This document shows, piece after piece, positions 45,703 through 58,477 of a stretch of DNA of 64,000 bases (the first letter of the stretch is position 1; each line of letters opens with the position of its first letter). Position numbers and translations under genes: made by a program. The notes under the pieces were generated by a model. That model was not told the origin of the DNA, made no database searches, and saw only the letters and a program-made list of their open reading frames with translations. The stretch covers positions 7,236,203 to 7,300,202 of the forward strand of contig NC_064037.1 in assembly GCF_932526225.1 (NCBI RefSeq), read 5' to 3'. Source of the DNA: Nematostella vectensis. Taxonomy: Eukaryota > Cnidaria > Anthozoa > Actiniaria > Edwardsiidae.

Positions 45703-48175
45703 CTATGTATACATCATCTCAGCCATTGCAGACATGGGTTTTGGGATGTGCAACAATTGTTCAAAGTAGGCAGCCAGTTCTTCAGGAGTAGTGTCATCAA
45801 AGTTCACCTCTCCGTGTTGGGGTACCTTGGTGCACTGTGCCCTCCTGAACTGCCCACTGCAACTCTTAACCACACGGCTAGGTTCAGCCTTCTTGGGTCC
45901 ATAACAAGATTTTGACATACTCAAATCTTGCATTTTTGAGAAAGGAACAACTTCATTGCTCTCTGCCGAATCAGAGTTTGCTGTTGACTTAAAGAGTTTG
46001 CCATGCCTGATAGTACCACTTTTGTAAACAAAGGTAGGAGTCTTGATTATTCTTCTGGGTGTTCTACATTGCCTTGAAGTTAGTTTACCACTTTGGAGAC
46101 GTCTCATTTTGACCTTTTCTTTTAAGCGCTTCCTGAAGATAAGAAAAATACATTTTTTACTACAGTTATTAAAATTATGCAAACCCTTGTTGACAAAAAA
46201 AAAAAATAGCTCTTGGGCTTCCGCCATTCAAAATTAGTGAAGTGGATTCATTGGCCAGTTCTGAAATGGCTTTGAATCACAATAACCCTTCGAAAAGTAA
46301 ATGACCAATGAAAAAACACCTAAGTGGTTTAGCAATTAAAAATTTGTTGATGACAGTCACAAGTCAATTGCGTGTGACTATGATTTTAGTTGCTACTGTA
46401 ACTTTACAAAACTGGCTGTACAACGTACTTGGTACATGTGTACTTTTTTTCAAAATCTCGTTTCCTTATCTTTCATAGCATAATAATTTGATTGTTTTTT
46501 TTTTCTTAAGAATTTTCCATTGCAGATGTGTTTGATGACTGCAGTATTGTGACCAAATCAAACCTTTGGTATAATTAATTTGAATAATTAGTTGCTTACT
46601 CTGAGCCCTGCGAATGATTGGTCAAAGTAAGCGAGGGGTGCAAAATTGTCGTAGTACATTTTTCTTGAAACTGTTATGATCTATACTATTATAAGCGTTA
46701 CATTTAACAGGCAAACGCTTTAGATTGGCTGAGCTGTAGTATGACATCAACCTGCACAAGTTTTGAGCTTTGGAAGACAGCAGAACATGATAAAAACACC
46801 AAAATTTGTTTGAGATAAACACAAGTACAAGTTCCTTTGCTGCGAGACAAAGGCGGAAAACAATAGAAGGGGGTTCTAGTATAAAGAAGCACAGTTTCAT
46901 TTGGTCTGATAGGGAATTAAAACCAGTTTTAAATATTGTTTTCACTCCTCCTCTTAGTCCTCCAACTAAAAAAAATCATTGTAGGTAAAGTTTTGCTGGA
47001 GAAGTTATGCCAGCTAAGCCAAATTAGAATATGATCAAGCAAGTCAAGAACAAACATTTTGGCTTAGAAGCATGGTGACAGGTCCCCTTCTTGTTATACA
47101 TTGTATAACAACACTATGACGATTGGCTAAGAGCGCTCGCTATATTGAGAATCATGCAATTATTCAATAATAATCATAATCAGCTAGCACAATGTGAGCA
47201 ATGCATCTCGCCTAGGGTGCAAAGATTCAATCAAGAGAAGTGGCGGCTTCACAGATTCTCTTTGCCTTTGTGCAAATCAGTATCAAATTTTGTTTTGGGG
47301 AAAGTGTGTTTTACTGGATCAATGAATAATAAGACAATTATTAAATTTGGTTTACGTGATATCCGAAATAAACAATGAATTGCCAATTGGCAATTGCCAA
47401 TTCATCTGCTTTCTGACTTTTCTGATTCCTAGACTTGGTTATTCAGGATATTACTAAACCTCATCCAATAAATGTTTGTGTTAAATCTAAAGAAAAGAAA
47501 AGGAATATAGACAGAATTGCAAGAATAGGCCTTATTGGTCTAAATTCACAATCATTAGTGTATGGTCTTATCTTAAGTGCAGACAATGAAAATGGATACC
47601 GCCTCCTAAATAAATGGAGAGTTTGTGGTGTTATTCGCATTTTGCTTTCTACGCCACTCAAAACTTGGTCGAAGCTTGTTCATAATAGTAGTCTACGAAA
47701 GATAAAAAACGAGAGCTACATAGGAAACGGGAAAATACAAGGCTATACGTCATACATGAAAAAAGCGATTGGCTGATTCGTGAGACGTACACAAAGCTTT
47801 CGTGAATTCTTCGATGACTTGACTCGAATGTTCTCGACATAGATCTGAAATAGTGCTCAGCAAATATATAAAATTGGATACTGAATACTAAGCCATACAA
47901 TATAGTCCCCTTTGTTCTCATTGCAGCGCAAAATATCGAACATATATTTATTTTCATTTCCCAAAAATTTCGCTGATTCAGTTGAATGTTGGTTGACGTG
48001 TGCGATTCAAACTAAACAAATTTAGGAGAATCAAAATAAGAACTTACGGTGAATAATTGACTCTTAGCTTTTTGAATATCATCTGCAGATCCCTCTCTGT
48101 CTTTTCTACGGGTTTGTTAGGGTTTTGCGTGGTGTAAAGGCTTTCTTCTAGCTCGCTTTCGCTTGACTCCGCCAT
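45703..48175 (-). CDS. OSER1: OSER1 homologue (oxidative stress-responsive serine-rich protein 1)
   Basis: Two exons on the minus strand, 48175-48048 and 46132-45703, joined in phase 2 (donor CC/GTAAGT, acceptor TTATCTTCAG); 185 residues. The N-terminal exon contains LQMIFKKLRVNYS, matching the conserved N-terminal FKKLRV block of vertebrate OSER1. The C-terminus has FDDTTPEELAAYFEQLL and IPKPMSAMAEMMYT, matching the conserved OSER1 tail ending MAEMMYT. The middle is basic and Ser-rich but shorter than in vertebrates (human about 292 residues). In vertebrates the gene is induced by peroxide and linked to stress resistance; its biochemical role is not settled. The start is the first ATG after a stop-containing leader. 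The 1.9-kb intron holds only chance frames. Confidence 0.85.
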
Positions 48176-48603
48176 ATTTATTTTGTTGTTAGGCCAAAGC
48201 GACATGCGTGATGTAAGTTATGCAGGACTTGTAACCAGGCTCCACACAAACTATTAGACTCCATTATACACAGGTAGCCCAGAATAGAATCAAAAAGCCC
48301 AAACTGTCGCGATCTCGTACCAGAACAATGAATATAATACACCAAAAACTGGAAATCGACTCTGACAAATTTTCGTCTTTAATAAGACTTCTTCAGGGCA
48401 GACAGGTAGCCCAGAAAATATTTTTAAAACAAAATAGCTGTGTCGGGACTCGGGCAATCGGGGGCGATTGAAAAAGCTATTATTTTCTTCTAAATGATGT
48501 ATAAAGTTTTTTTCTTATCCATATATTTGTAATGAAATCCAAAAATAGTTAACAACGGTAAAAATAAGGATTAAAATTTGCACACTGAAAAATAGCCGAG
48601 ATC

Positions 48604-49081
48604 AGGGGCTCATAAGTAGGGGCAATCAACTTCCCCATGTTCTGGTACTATATAGGTGTCACGGCGTTTCCTAGGATCAGGCTATTTTAAGACGCGCGGA
48701 TGAGCCAATCAGATGCGACCTTTGAGTTGACGTTTTGGCTGAGCTCAACTGCACGCGCAGTCTCAGACAAAAAGTTATGTTCTATCTTCGATACTTTGAC
48801 TTTTTGTTGCTCTCTTCTTTAATATGAATCCAACCCTACCTATGACTTTAAATTCTAGCTTGCAATTCTTTTGGTAAACAAACAAAACCGACGGATGATA
48901 GATAAAAATATATTCTTCCTAACTGCAATTTGCGCGTGCAGCCTCACGTCACTCGCGCGCGCGACCAACGTCAACGTAGCTGATTGGCCCGTTCGTGCGC
49001 GCGCGTCTAAAAATAGCCTGATCCTAGGAAACGCTGTGACATTTATACACTTCAGATGATTGCCCCTACTTATGAGCCCCT
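48604..49081. mobile_element. Non-autonomous transposon with about 95-bp TIRs and 9-bp target duplication
   Basis: The left end AGGGGCTCATAAGTAGGGGC and the right end GCCCCTACTTATGAGCCCCT are exact inverses. Inverted similarity continues for about 95 bp (for example CGTTTCCTAGGATCAGGCTA against TAGCCTGATCCTAGGAAACG). GCCGAGATC occurs directly outside both ends (48595-48603 and 49082-49090) as a 9-bp target site duplication. The 478-bp body has no transposase. Long TIRs with a 9-bp duplication are typical of Mutator-like elements. It lies about 430 bp upstream of the OSER1-like start codon. Confidence 0.9.
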
Positions 49082-49284
49082 GCCGAGATCCAAAGGGAGT
49101 CCATGCCGTAGGGTCCCGGGCATTATTTCTTCTACCGCAAAAGTCACGCCCCGAGCATTTTTGCTCTTATTGTTTTAGGAGAAAAACTCCTCACGAATTA
49201 TTTTCTTGTTTTTATTTGTTTGTTTATTTTGTTTTATTTTACAGTATAGGTAGTACGTACGTCAATAAAATAGTGAGTTTTGTG

Positions 49285-49555
49285 GACCGTGAGGCATACC
49301 TGGTAAGGGTGGATCTTTAGAAGGTATAGGGGCATGTTAGACAGGAAAAGATCTTAAGGGGGTATAGGGGCATACCTGGCAAGGGTGGATCTTATTAAGA
49401 AAGTGTAGGGGCATGTTAGACAGGGAAAGATCTTAAGGGGGTATAGGGGCATACCTGGCCATGGTGGATCTTAAGGTATAGGGGCATGTTAGACAGGGAA
49501 AGATCTTAAGGGGGTATAGGGGCATACCTGGCAAGGGTGGATCTTAACTGGGTAC
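49285..49555 (+). repeat. Tandem repeat of about 72-75 bp
   Basis: Three to four copies of a two-part unit: GGGGCATACCTGGCAAGGGT then GGATCTTAA, and GGGGCATGTTAGACAGGGAA then AGATCTTAA. Both halves share TATAGGGGCAT, so the unit is itself an ancient duplication. Confidence 0.9.
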
Positions 49556-49559
49556 CGCA

Positions 49560-52500
49560 AAATAATTTGCATGACTCATAAGGAAAGCCTTAAAGCACTT
49601 GCTAGCTTTGATGCTGTTTACGAGTAGTAACCATAAGACAAAAAAAGAAAAAAAAAACACAGATATAAAATATATGGCACAGATCATCGAGCTGGTTGGG
49701 AGGGCGGTTTGAACCTTAGAGCACTTGCGGAACTGAAACTTTTCGTTATCATCGAACTCTCAATTTAGGGGATTATACCAATATTGTTCGTCGCCAAAGA
49801 GCGAAAAGCGAGAGTTCATGGACGGGTATTTTTTGTATACAGCCGAAATCATTGAAGACAACTCTTCCTTAGCATTTGTGATGATTGATTTATTTATCCT
49901 TTATCATTCGTTATTCCAAATTCATACAGCCATTATGGATAAACGATGACAAGAATATTTCTTATTACAACCAATACAAGAAAATCTCAACAATTATCAG
50001 ATAATCTTTTCACTTCGGATTTGGTGCACCAAAATTATATATATTTTTTTAGATATAAGTGAGAATACTGAGGCGGAAATTGGCTTGCCATTGTTGATTT
50101 ATTTCTTTTCGAACACGTTTTTCATAAGCACAATCAACTAATTGATAACTTTTGAATTAAGAATCCTTGTTAATGTACATTTTCTAAGGTGTACATGAGC
50201 TTCATTTCACTCTTGCGCCATGTGCCTTGGCAAAGCCGACTTTGTTTGACAATTTGTGGCGGCAATGCGCTTGCGCGGGTCAAAGGCGTCTAGCTGGTTT
50301 ATCCATTTCTGACCGCGTATCGGCACAGCGTCGCACCAGCGAACCCCGCACAGGTACGTACACCTTGATAGCTTGGTCTTTATTGGCATGCATACGGCCA
50401 GCAAACCCACTAGCACTTCATTTTACTCACATAACCCTTCAACAACCCTGGCTTCGATCTTTTCGAAATACTGCTATGATTATTTTTATTTACTTCATCG
50501 AGAAGCTTGCTCAATGTTAGTCTAATGTTAGCGGAATATTTGTAAACGAGTTTGAGTTAATGCTAAGGCAAAAGGTAGCTAAGGCTTCTCTCCAGATTCC
50601 AATTAATCAGGCCAACATTCTACAACTCAATTAAATTTGTTTGCAAATAATAAAATTTGCTCTCAAATTGTTAATTGTCAAAAGTTTAGTCTCAATGAGA
50701 ATGTTAACTGGCAATTTCCCAACTTTCAATCGTTTAGATCTCTTTTAGAGGGTTGTTACCAGCTCATCGTCGTCATATATTTCAGAACCGCTATACTAGG
50801 TTCTCTTTACAAGCTCTCTTTTGCCCGTAGAACTTATTTTCTATTAGCTCGTGTATTCTGATTATAGCAAGTCGTTACTCCACATTTTCTATGTTATCAG
50901 GTAACCGGCTTTCGCCCTGGGATACATCTCTCACTGTATTTTGTCTTCATCTTATCAGTAACATAGTCTGGAGATTTCGTGCTTTCGATAAACTTCAATG
51001 CTTGCTTAGCCCTAATTGTTTTAGGGAAAACTGGCAGTTATTCATCAAGAAAATCGCAAAACACTGCGAAATTGCGCCATAGGAAGAGAGGAAAAACTAC
51101 AATAATACAAAATCATTTTTGGCAGAAAGCTTCTTCTAAGCTTTGTAGGCATAAGACTATACTGGAGTGGATTTCTAGAATTACTTAGAGCCAGATTAGA
51201 AGATAAAATATAATTATAAGACAAAAACCACGCCTGGAATCTCGAAAAACATGAATATTTCTCTTTATTCTATGAAGAGATAGGATGGATAAAGACTGGA
51301 ATCCTAAATTCCCCGGATTGCGGTTATTCATTTTGATTGAAATCTGCGAAATGCACCAGCATGTCGGGTAATACGAAGATGTAATTACATGATCTTATTA
51401 TTTTCCGGATATTGTTCAGGTTACAAATGAATTATATTTCAATCCCTAAAAAAAACTCTTATTTTATTTGTACAGTTAATGACCTACTAGCCTTTAAAAA
51501 AATAATTTATCATTTCCAATCAGTAGGAACTGCAAGTCGTGTTTGTTCAATCTCAAAGCAGTAGCTAAACCGTCATGACCTTTCACTATTTTATTTGAAA
51601 AACAAATGAAATCATATAAAGGAGTCAGACCAGTCCCTAACATAAACGACTCTCGCATTATTACAATCAGCACCACCGCGAGACGATAGGCCCGTCCTTG
51701 AAGACAATCGGTCCTTCCTCGGGTCATTTGGGCATGATCTGGGATGGTGGGACTATCTTCGGGCCATCTTCGGATCCATCGGCTTATACTAGGGGTCCAT
51801 CGGTCTATGCTCGGGGATAATCGGTCTATCATCGGGGACCATTCGGTTAAGCTTGCCTGTGACGCCCTTGCCAGGATGTGATGGGTCAATTCCAATTTCT
51901 TATTTCCAAGTAAAATGTAATAAATCTAGATGTTTTTTCTCCATCATTCTATATAGGGCAGAGTTTATAAAGATAGAGACGTAGTATCATTCCATTCTTT
52001 TTTCCTGATAATATTACGATGTACTTGAAAATTATTGATCATGGCACAGCCCCTGTTGGCAGATATATTTGATGTTTATCCCTTCACACACGCTGGGATA
52101 CATGCTTCTTTGAATCTTGGAAAATCGAGATTTCCTCTCCTCTTTCTAGAGGGTGCACCGCAGCAGAAATAAATAATTGAGTGAAATGGAATAATGGAAT
52201 GGCTTTTTTTTTCAAAGCCGCATGGCTTCTGTATTGCGGTTGGGAAAATCAAGAGAGGGGAACAACCAACTAGAAAAGATAGTTTAAAAACTAGAATGAT
52301 TCTTGTTATGATTTAAGATGAATTAAATGTGAAGGATCATATAGCAGGGACAGAGATTTTATCTATCGTTTTACTATCAGGAAAGTTTGCAGGAAGTGGG
52401 TAAAAGCAGGAGCTTGTGGCTGGAAAATCCATTTCATTTAATGACATGGTTTATAAAGAGCAATTTTAAAATACTTGGTCTTTCGTTGATTAAATCAATC

Positions 52501-55500
52501 TACAGACGGGCCTGATTGTTGAGGTATTTAAAATTTTGGAGTGAGACATCTTCTATCTGATCTAGGGCGCGTGGAGACGGTTTCGGTGAAAAGGTCTTGT
52601 TGCTCGCAAAAACATATTTTTATAAGTATAAGTACACGCTTGTTTATCTCTTTAAAACTCACGCAGTTTCTAGTAACAACACATAGATTCTAACCGTTAT
52701 TGTCCCAACAGCGTTATAGAAATATCAGCAGCTTTAACTCTTACATTTTCGATAACTTTGCGCAATAAGCAGCAAATTTCGAAATACCTTGCGCGGTCCG
52801 AATCAGTCGAATAAAAAGCAAATAGCCAAAAACAACACTAACAGAAATGAACAGCATCGTATATTAATTCGAGGCTAGTGGCATTTTATTGGTAAGTTCT
52901 CTGGTGCTCAGAGTATTATAATTCCATCTGCGTTTCTTACTCGTTCTAATTGGCTAAACGTCTACCGTACGAAAAAAAGAAGAAGCAAAAACGTCCATGG
53001 GAATGAGATTATCGATAATGTCACACTTGGATGCTCTCTTCAGTTTATAAACAAATGAAAAAAATACGTAATTGCTTATAAAGGCCCCAAAACTATCATC
53101 AAACAGCACTCCTCTTGAGCTTGCTTTTGGTCTGATTGTCAGTAGAAATTGTATAAAACTGCCTCTTGGAAAGATTCATATCGTGGGGAGACGTTGTGAG
53201 GACAAAGTAGACGGGAAAGTTGCCGGGGGATAGAGAACCAACCGGGAGATACACCAAGAATGAAATTCATAATGAATCTCGGTTTATTTTGTCAGTACGG
53301 TCTAACGCTACCAACTGGAGGCGTATACCCACCAATGCGCGATATTTTTTTACGTAACATCGGGGATTGAAAGACGATTTTTAAATTCATTTTTAAAGAA
53401 AGTATGCGTGAAACGAAGTGGATATCATTTAGTCTGTCACAAGGGCTTGGATTAAAGCTGTTAAGTCAAGACTTTTAAATGTCACATTTGACTGAGTTTA
53501 CATGATAAAACGCTCTCAAGTCAAATGGGATCTGGTTTCCCTAATTACAAGATCTCGGATTCGCTAATGCGAGGGAGAGAGGAGGTAATTGTGTTTGCCA
53601 CGAGTCGAGCCATTTACGCTCAACTACAGACTTGGATTGTATTCGTAGATTGTAAGGCTTCAATGAAGTTGGTTGATAAAAGGATTATTCGACGATAGAA
53701 TAGAAGGGAGTAAGTGTGAATTATTGCGGGAAGTTGTCCATTGATTAGAGAGTCGTGAATTTTCGCCTGTATTGCTCCACTACTCATCTTATCAAGTGCG
53801 CGACAAGATGGCACTCAAAACAGAACTCAAAATGGCACCGAAAATAAAACTCAAAACAGAAGTAAAGTGATTTTCTTTAAAGGGTAGAGATAAGGGTCAA
53901 ACATTACATCTAAAAGCAAAAAAGAAAAGACAGTAGTGATCTTTTAGTGGATTTTTTTGTAAGTATAGGATGAGCACGCCAAAAAATATAAGCGTCTCTC
54001 TTTATAATGGATGGTTCCTCTCGATAGGAACTAAACGGGCTTTACGATACATTAACAGAGATAGGCAGACAAACGTGGCATTAATACAAAAATGCATCCG
54101 GCCAACAAACCGATAGGATAGACCGCCCGCCCGCACGGACGACCGACCGGTGGACCGTGTGACCGACCAACGGACGGGCGGGAGGAACGATAATAGAAAC
54201 AGATAAAACCAATTACAGATTTCAAAACCACACGTCAGGCTACCCAAGCAACCTTCGTCAGTCAGTTTTCCTCTCATGTTTATGGGCGAGGAGCACCACA
54301 GAAGCTTTTCGAGTCGTATTTCTCGTATTCGCTCTACTCGTCGGTAATTGGTGATCCATTACAGGTCAATTACCAAAGGCAGTATTTCCGTGTCTTTTAT
54401 GCCGAGGCCGGATTGTTTTAAGTTCCATCTTTTGATAGGCGATCGATATCATTTGTAAGCACTTCTCATTCGAAAGTCGCGATTTATTTTTCATTAGCTC
54501 ATTAGACCTATTTCCTCACGCCTATCAAGTTACGAACAAACATTAACTACTAAAGTGTAACTTCCTGTACGCAAACTCGCACTTGCGTACATCAAATAAA
54601 TTTTTTTTCGCTCTGAAGTCGCATGGAGTCTTTTTCTTTAGACGTGCTTGGGAAATTCTAAGCTTTCTTCTGGTAAATCATGGGAATAACTGCTTATTCC
54701 GGCGTCTTGAGTTTGCTTTTCTCACATTAATGAGACATTTCTTTGTCTTTTTACTTTACGTTTTCCAAATAATTTCAATGCGCAGGCCAGGGCGGTTATC
54801 CGTCGCACGTCATCCTTAAGTGAATGCATTGTCCGAGCGATTACCCATGGTTTAATATAACTTTATCTATATCATTTCCGTGTTGCGTAGTTTTGTTGCG
54901 TACAGACTCCTTCTTATCCTTGCCCTTGGCGCACTGAGAAATTAGAATCAAACAACCTCGAGCAATATATGGATTTTTCCGTTTTACGGCCTGCGATAAT
55001 TAAGGAACTCGCACGACAAATAATGTCGGGTTTTGCCGGCATTCACACATTTCAATAGCTCGGCAAAAGAGCTCCATTAATGGATCGGCACAACATGTCC
55101 GGCACATCCGCACACGATATTAGCGCTGGCGTCGAGCGTCGTCCCCTTGGGATATGAGAACACACTCTTCCTCTGGGTCCGGGCTGAGATATAAGCCAAG
55201 CTAATAGCACAGTATTTTGAGGAAACACGCGCAGATAATGTTGGCACTAATGCGCGTGAGTGCAAATAGACGTTTATTTGTATGCGGAAGCAATATGTAG
55301 CAGAAATCGCCGGATCTCGCGATTTCACCTCTGTTTGGAAGCTCGATGGTTTAACAAGCACCGAAAATTCCCATTAAGGTGAGCTTTGAGGCAAGCAGGT
55401 GCACCGAGGACATTTAAAAGCGTGAACTAAAGGTAAAACCCAACATTTACAAGGTAGCAAGCGCAAAGATAGGGGAAAGGGGGATTGAGAGAAAAGCGAG

Positions 55501-58477
55501 AGGGTGGCTATTAACAAGACGAACATCTGATGCAAACAGCTGGACGTGCCTTGTGCGAATGATGAATTGGCGTTTTTTAATTAAGTCGGCAGGAGTCTTC
55601 AACCATCTATAAAGAGAAGTATTTTATAACAAACAACTCTTTTTCGTTTTACTAATTTTTGTCTGACCAGGTTTAGGCAAATGGGTCCGATTGGCACAAT
55701 CTGGATACCAACCGTGGGTTTCTGATGACATACTCTTATAGACAGTGTTCCATCCTTTTATTATGCTCTAATGTACCTCTCGTCAGCACACGCGGTAATC
55801 TTGAATTTTTATGCTTCACGCTCCGTATTATTCTTAGTGACAAAAAAAATAATAACCGCCAAAGGCTTGCCACTGTTTAGCTGTATTATTACGATTTCGA
55901 AACAAAAATATTTCAACAGCATACTATAGACAAGTTTGGCTTCTAGTATATTACAGTATGGAACCTGAACTTTGATTGCTCAATCTAACGCTCATTCGAC
56001 TAACGCCTCTTTCTTCCGACAATACAATACAATACCTTTTTTTTTTCTCGAGTTTTCCTTCTTTCTTTAGGTCACGTGAGAGTCACGTGGTACGCTCTAG
56101 TTCAAGCTAGTTGCTATGAATGCAAGCGCATCACTGAGAGCTGGGCGGCAAGCGCTAATGAAACGCCGCTCAAATAATCACATGACTCTTTAGCGTGGCG
56201 ATGTGAAAACAGTCAAGATGATTAAAGATCATATCGCAAATAGCAGGCGGCCGGAAAAGACGTTTTCTCGATAGTTTTTAGCAAGTTATAATCAAGTATT
56301 GATATCTAAATGATAGTTCTAAGCTATCTTTATAGCGTGCATTTATACGCAGATATGTACCAGATATTTGTTTGTTGACAAATGTCCAAAATCCAAAAAC
56401 TCCGTACCAGGGTGTTACCTGTTGTTTCAAAAAAACAGCGGATTTCCCCACAGCCAAAACCAAGTAAGCGTTCTTCAAGATGTTGCAATGCTGACTTTTG
56501 GAACAATTTCTATAGAACTTCTACTGTTTGCATGTGGAAATATCAAATGCCTCAGGGGAGAAAAATGTATCAAACAAATTTCGGGGTCGTTTCGGGGTCG
56601 CTAAAATGCAACTAAAAATTCATCCGCTGCTGTAGACGAACCTTGTATAATCAGATAGAGATGGATGATAGCCGTGAAATGTTCGCTTAAATGTAAAAGA
56701 AAGACAAAATCAAGAGACTATAAATTTAAATTCTGTGGGCTCATTTACGAGTTTCCTATATCGTATTCAAGGAAAGAAAAGTGTTATTGCTTCGGATATA
56801 CAATATAAATAATCAGTTTCCGTTTGTCTCGTTTACGTATAAAAAAAGGCAAGATATAAGCGAAAAATCAATATGTGTTATTTACTTGGAATTTATAGAA
56901 CAGGATCTCACAGTTAAGGTATACTCCAAAAGCATATGCGATAGTGGGCGTATTGTGAAAGCCGCATAGATTAATTTTCGTGAAAAAGAGTCCTAATGGA
57001 AAGTTCAAATTAAACATGTTTGGCAGAAAAATAGGATTTTAATCACATTTACTATGCTGGAAACCTCGAGGGCCTTGATAAATACCCTTAGATCAAATAC
57101 AAAGGACAATTTTACAAATAAGGTAAAACACTTTCTATGTAATCAACACATACAAAGTACTTGGCAATTAAATTTCTATCCGTTTAATATTGCTCTTTCT
57201 ATTGTTTCGGTTAGTTTGGCCTTTTTTCTGACCAAACATCGAGCATGTGATGGCACTAAATCTCAAACGCCATCTCGATTAATTGTCGCTAGCTGTACAC
57301 TTGAGATTTCAAACCCTACAGAATTTAATTTCCCAATAGAATTCTCCAAATTATAAACGTTGACGCGCAGTCAGTCTGATTGAGTGACCAGCTTATATTA
57401 TCACGGTTAAGATCTTACTATTTTGTTTTCAGTCGAAAAAGACGTCGCTATAGTTCATGAGAACTATATATGCAAAAATTGCAAGTGTACCGGGTGAAAC
57501 TTCGCATAAAGACTTCTAAAGCCGCTTCATGAGATCGCAAAGGAATTTTCATCCTTCGCAGAGAGAATCGAGTTACCGCAAACTTGGATGACAGGTGAAA
57601 ATATCTAAACCCGAAATAACCAGCATCAAGAGGAAAGAAGACCCCTTGTACTTGAGAGATTTTGTGTTTAACAAGCGACAGAACTAGCAAAAGTTCAGCT
57701 TTTTAGCGTGAAGTTCGTCATCTCCCATTCAAAAGAGAGAAGTATATTCCACTTGTGTTCGATTGTTTTTATTTTATCCTAAAAATACTGACGCGTCACA
57801 TCCTATGTGGACCTTTTTTGTTCTTCACTCGGTCAATTACAATTGATTTACATCCAAAAAAAACTCGTCGGCAGACAGGGACCGAAAGCCAAACATAGTT
57901 ATGGTCTTACATCTAATCAAGGCGTCAAAGGTACGCTAAACTAGACCGTCAGAACCTCTAAGCTCACACCTAGGAAAGTGCAAGAAAAACAGTGACAGCG
58001 GCTGTAAGCTCACACCTTGGCGAAAGTGCTAGCAAAACAGAGGCAGCGGATACTCCGAGGGATTGGCGGCTTAACTTCCAACACGTTACGGGTTATTTCC
58101 GCATACAACTCCCCCGCCAAGATAAAACGAGAACTTGTTTTTTCGTCCAGTCTAAGCACACGACTTCAAAGCTTGACCCTTGGCTATGGGTAAGAGAGCA
58201 CATCAAGGACGGCACGCCGAAATCGTATCGAATTCTGGTAATTTGATTTGACAACTCGAGGGTTGTAAAACTAGAGATTTCACGGAAAGATACGTGGTGC
58301 GTAGGCAAACGGGAGACGGTTTAGGGAATCAGACGATTCGATTCAGACTGGCAATCGTTAGCCAGACAGGATTTAACAAAGTCAGGCTTGGGTTTGATAC
58401 ACGGAGACAAGGTTAGATCTCATTGTCAAGGGAAACGAGCATAGGCCGTCAGCTGGATACAAAATCAAATCTTCAAA
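49560..58477. other. Long region without a recognised gene
   Basis: About 8.9 kb with only short frames. At 50150-50356 a GC-richer patch ends CGCACAG/GTACGT and could be a non-coding first exon, but nothing confirms this. At 51715-51850 an irregular ATCGGTCTAT-rich stretch repeats. At 54115-54185 there is a GACCGACC-type low-complexity patch. At 57958-58050 a unit of about 48 bp (TAAGCTCACACC..AGTG..AGCAAAACAG) is duplicated. No RNA gene was identified. Confidence 0.4.

Noticed and set aside
47145-47776. Plus-strand frames of 77 and 113 codons
   Set aside because: They fall in the intron of the minus-strand OSER1-like gene, are AT-rich and show no domain.
48871-49059. 62-codon plus-strand frame
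   Set aside because: It lies inside the inverted-repeat element at 48604-49081 and runs into its right terminal repeat.
51494-51895. 133-codon minus-strand frame
   Set aside because: Much of it comes from an irregular ATCGGTCTAT repeat that translates as a pseudo-periodic RLSP/RW pattern.
55077-55361. 94-codon minus-strand frame
   Set aside because: No recognisable family, no splice partners and no hydrophobic or motif pattern supporting a gene.
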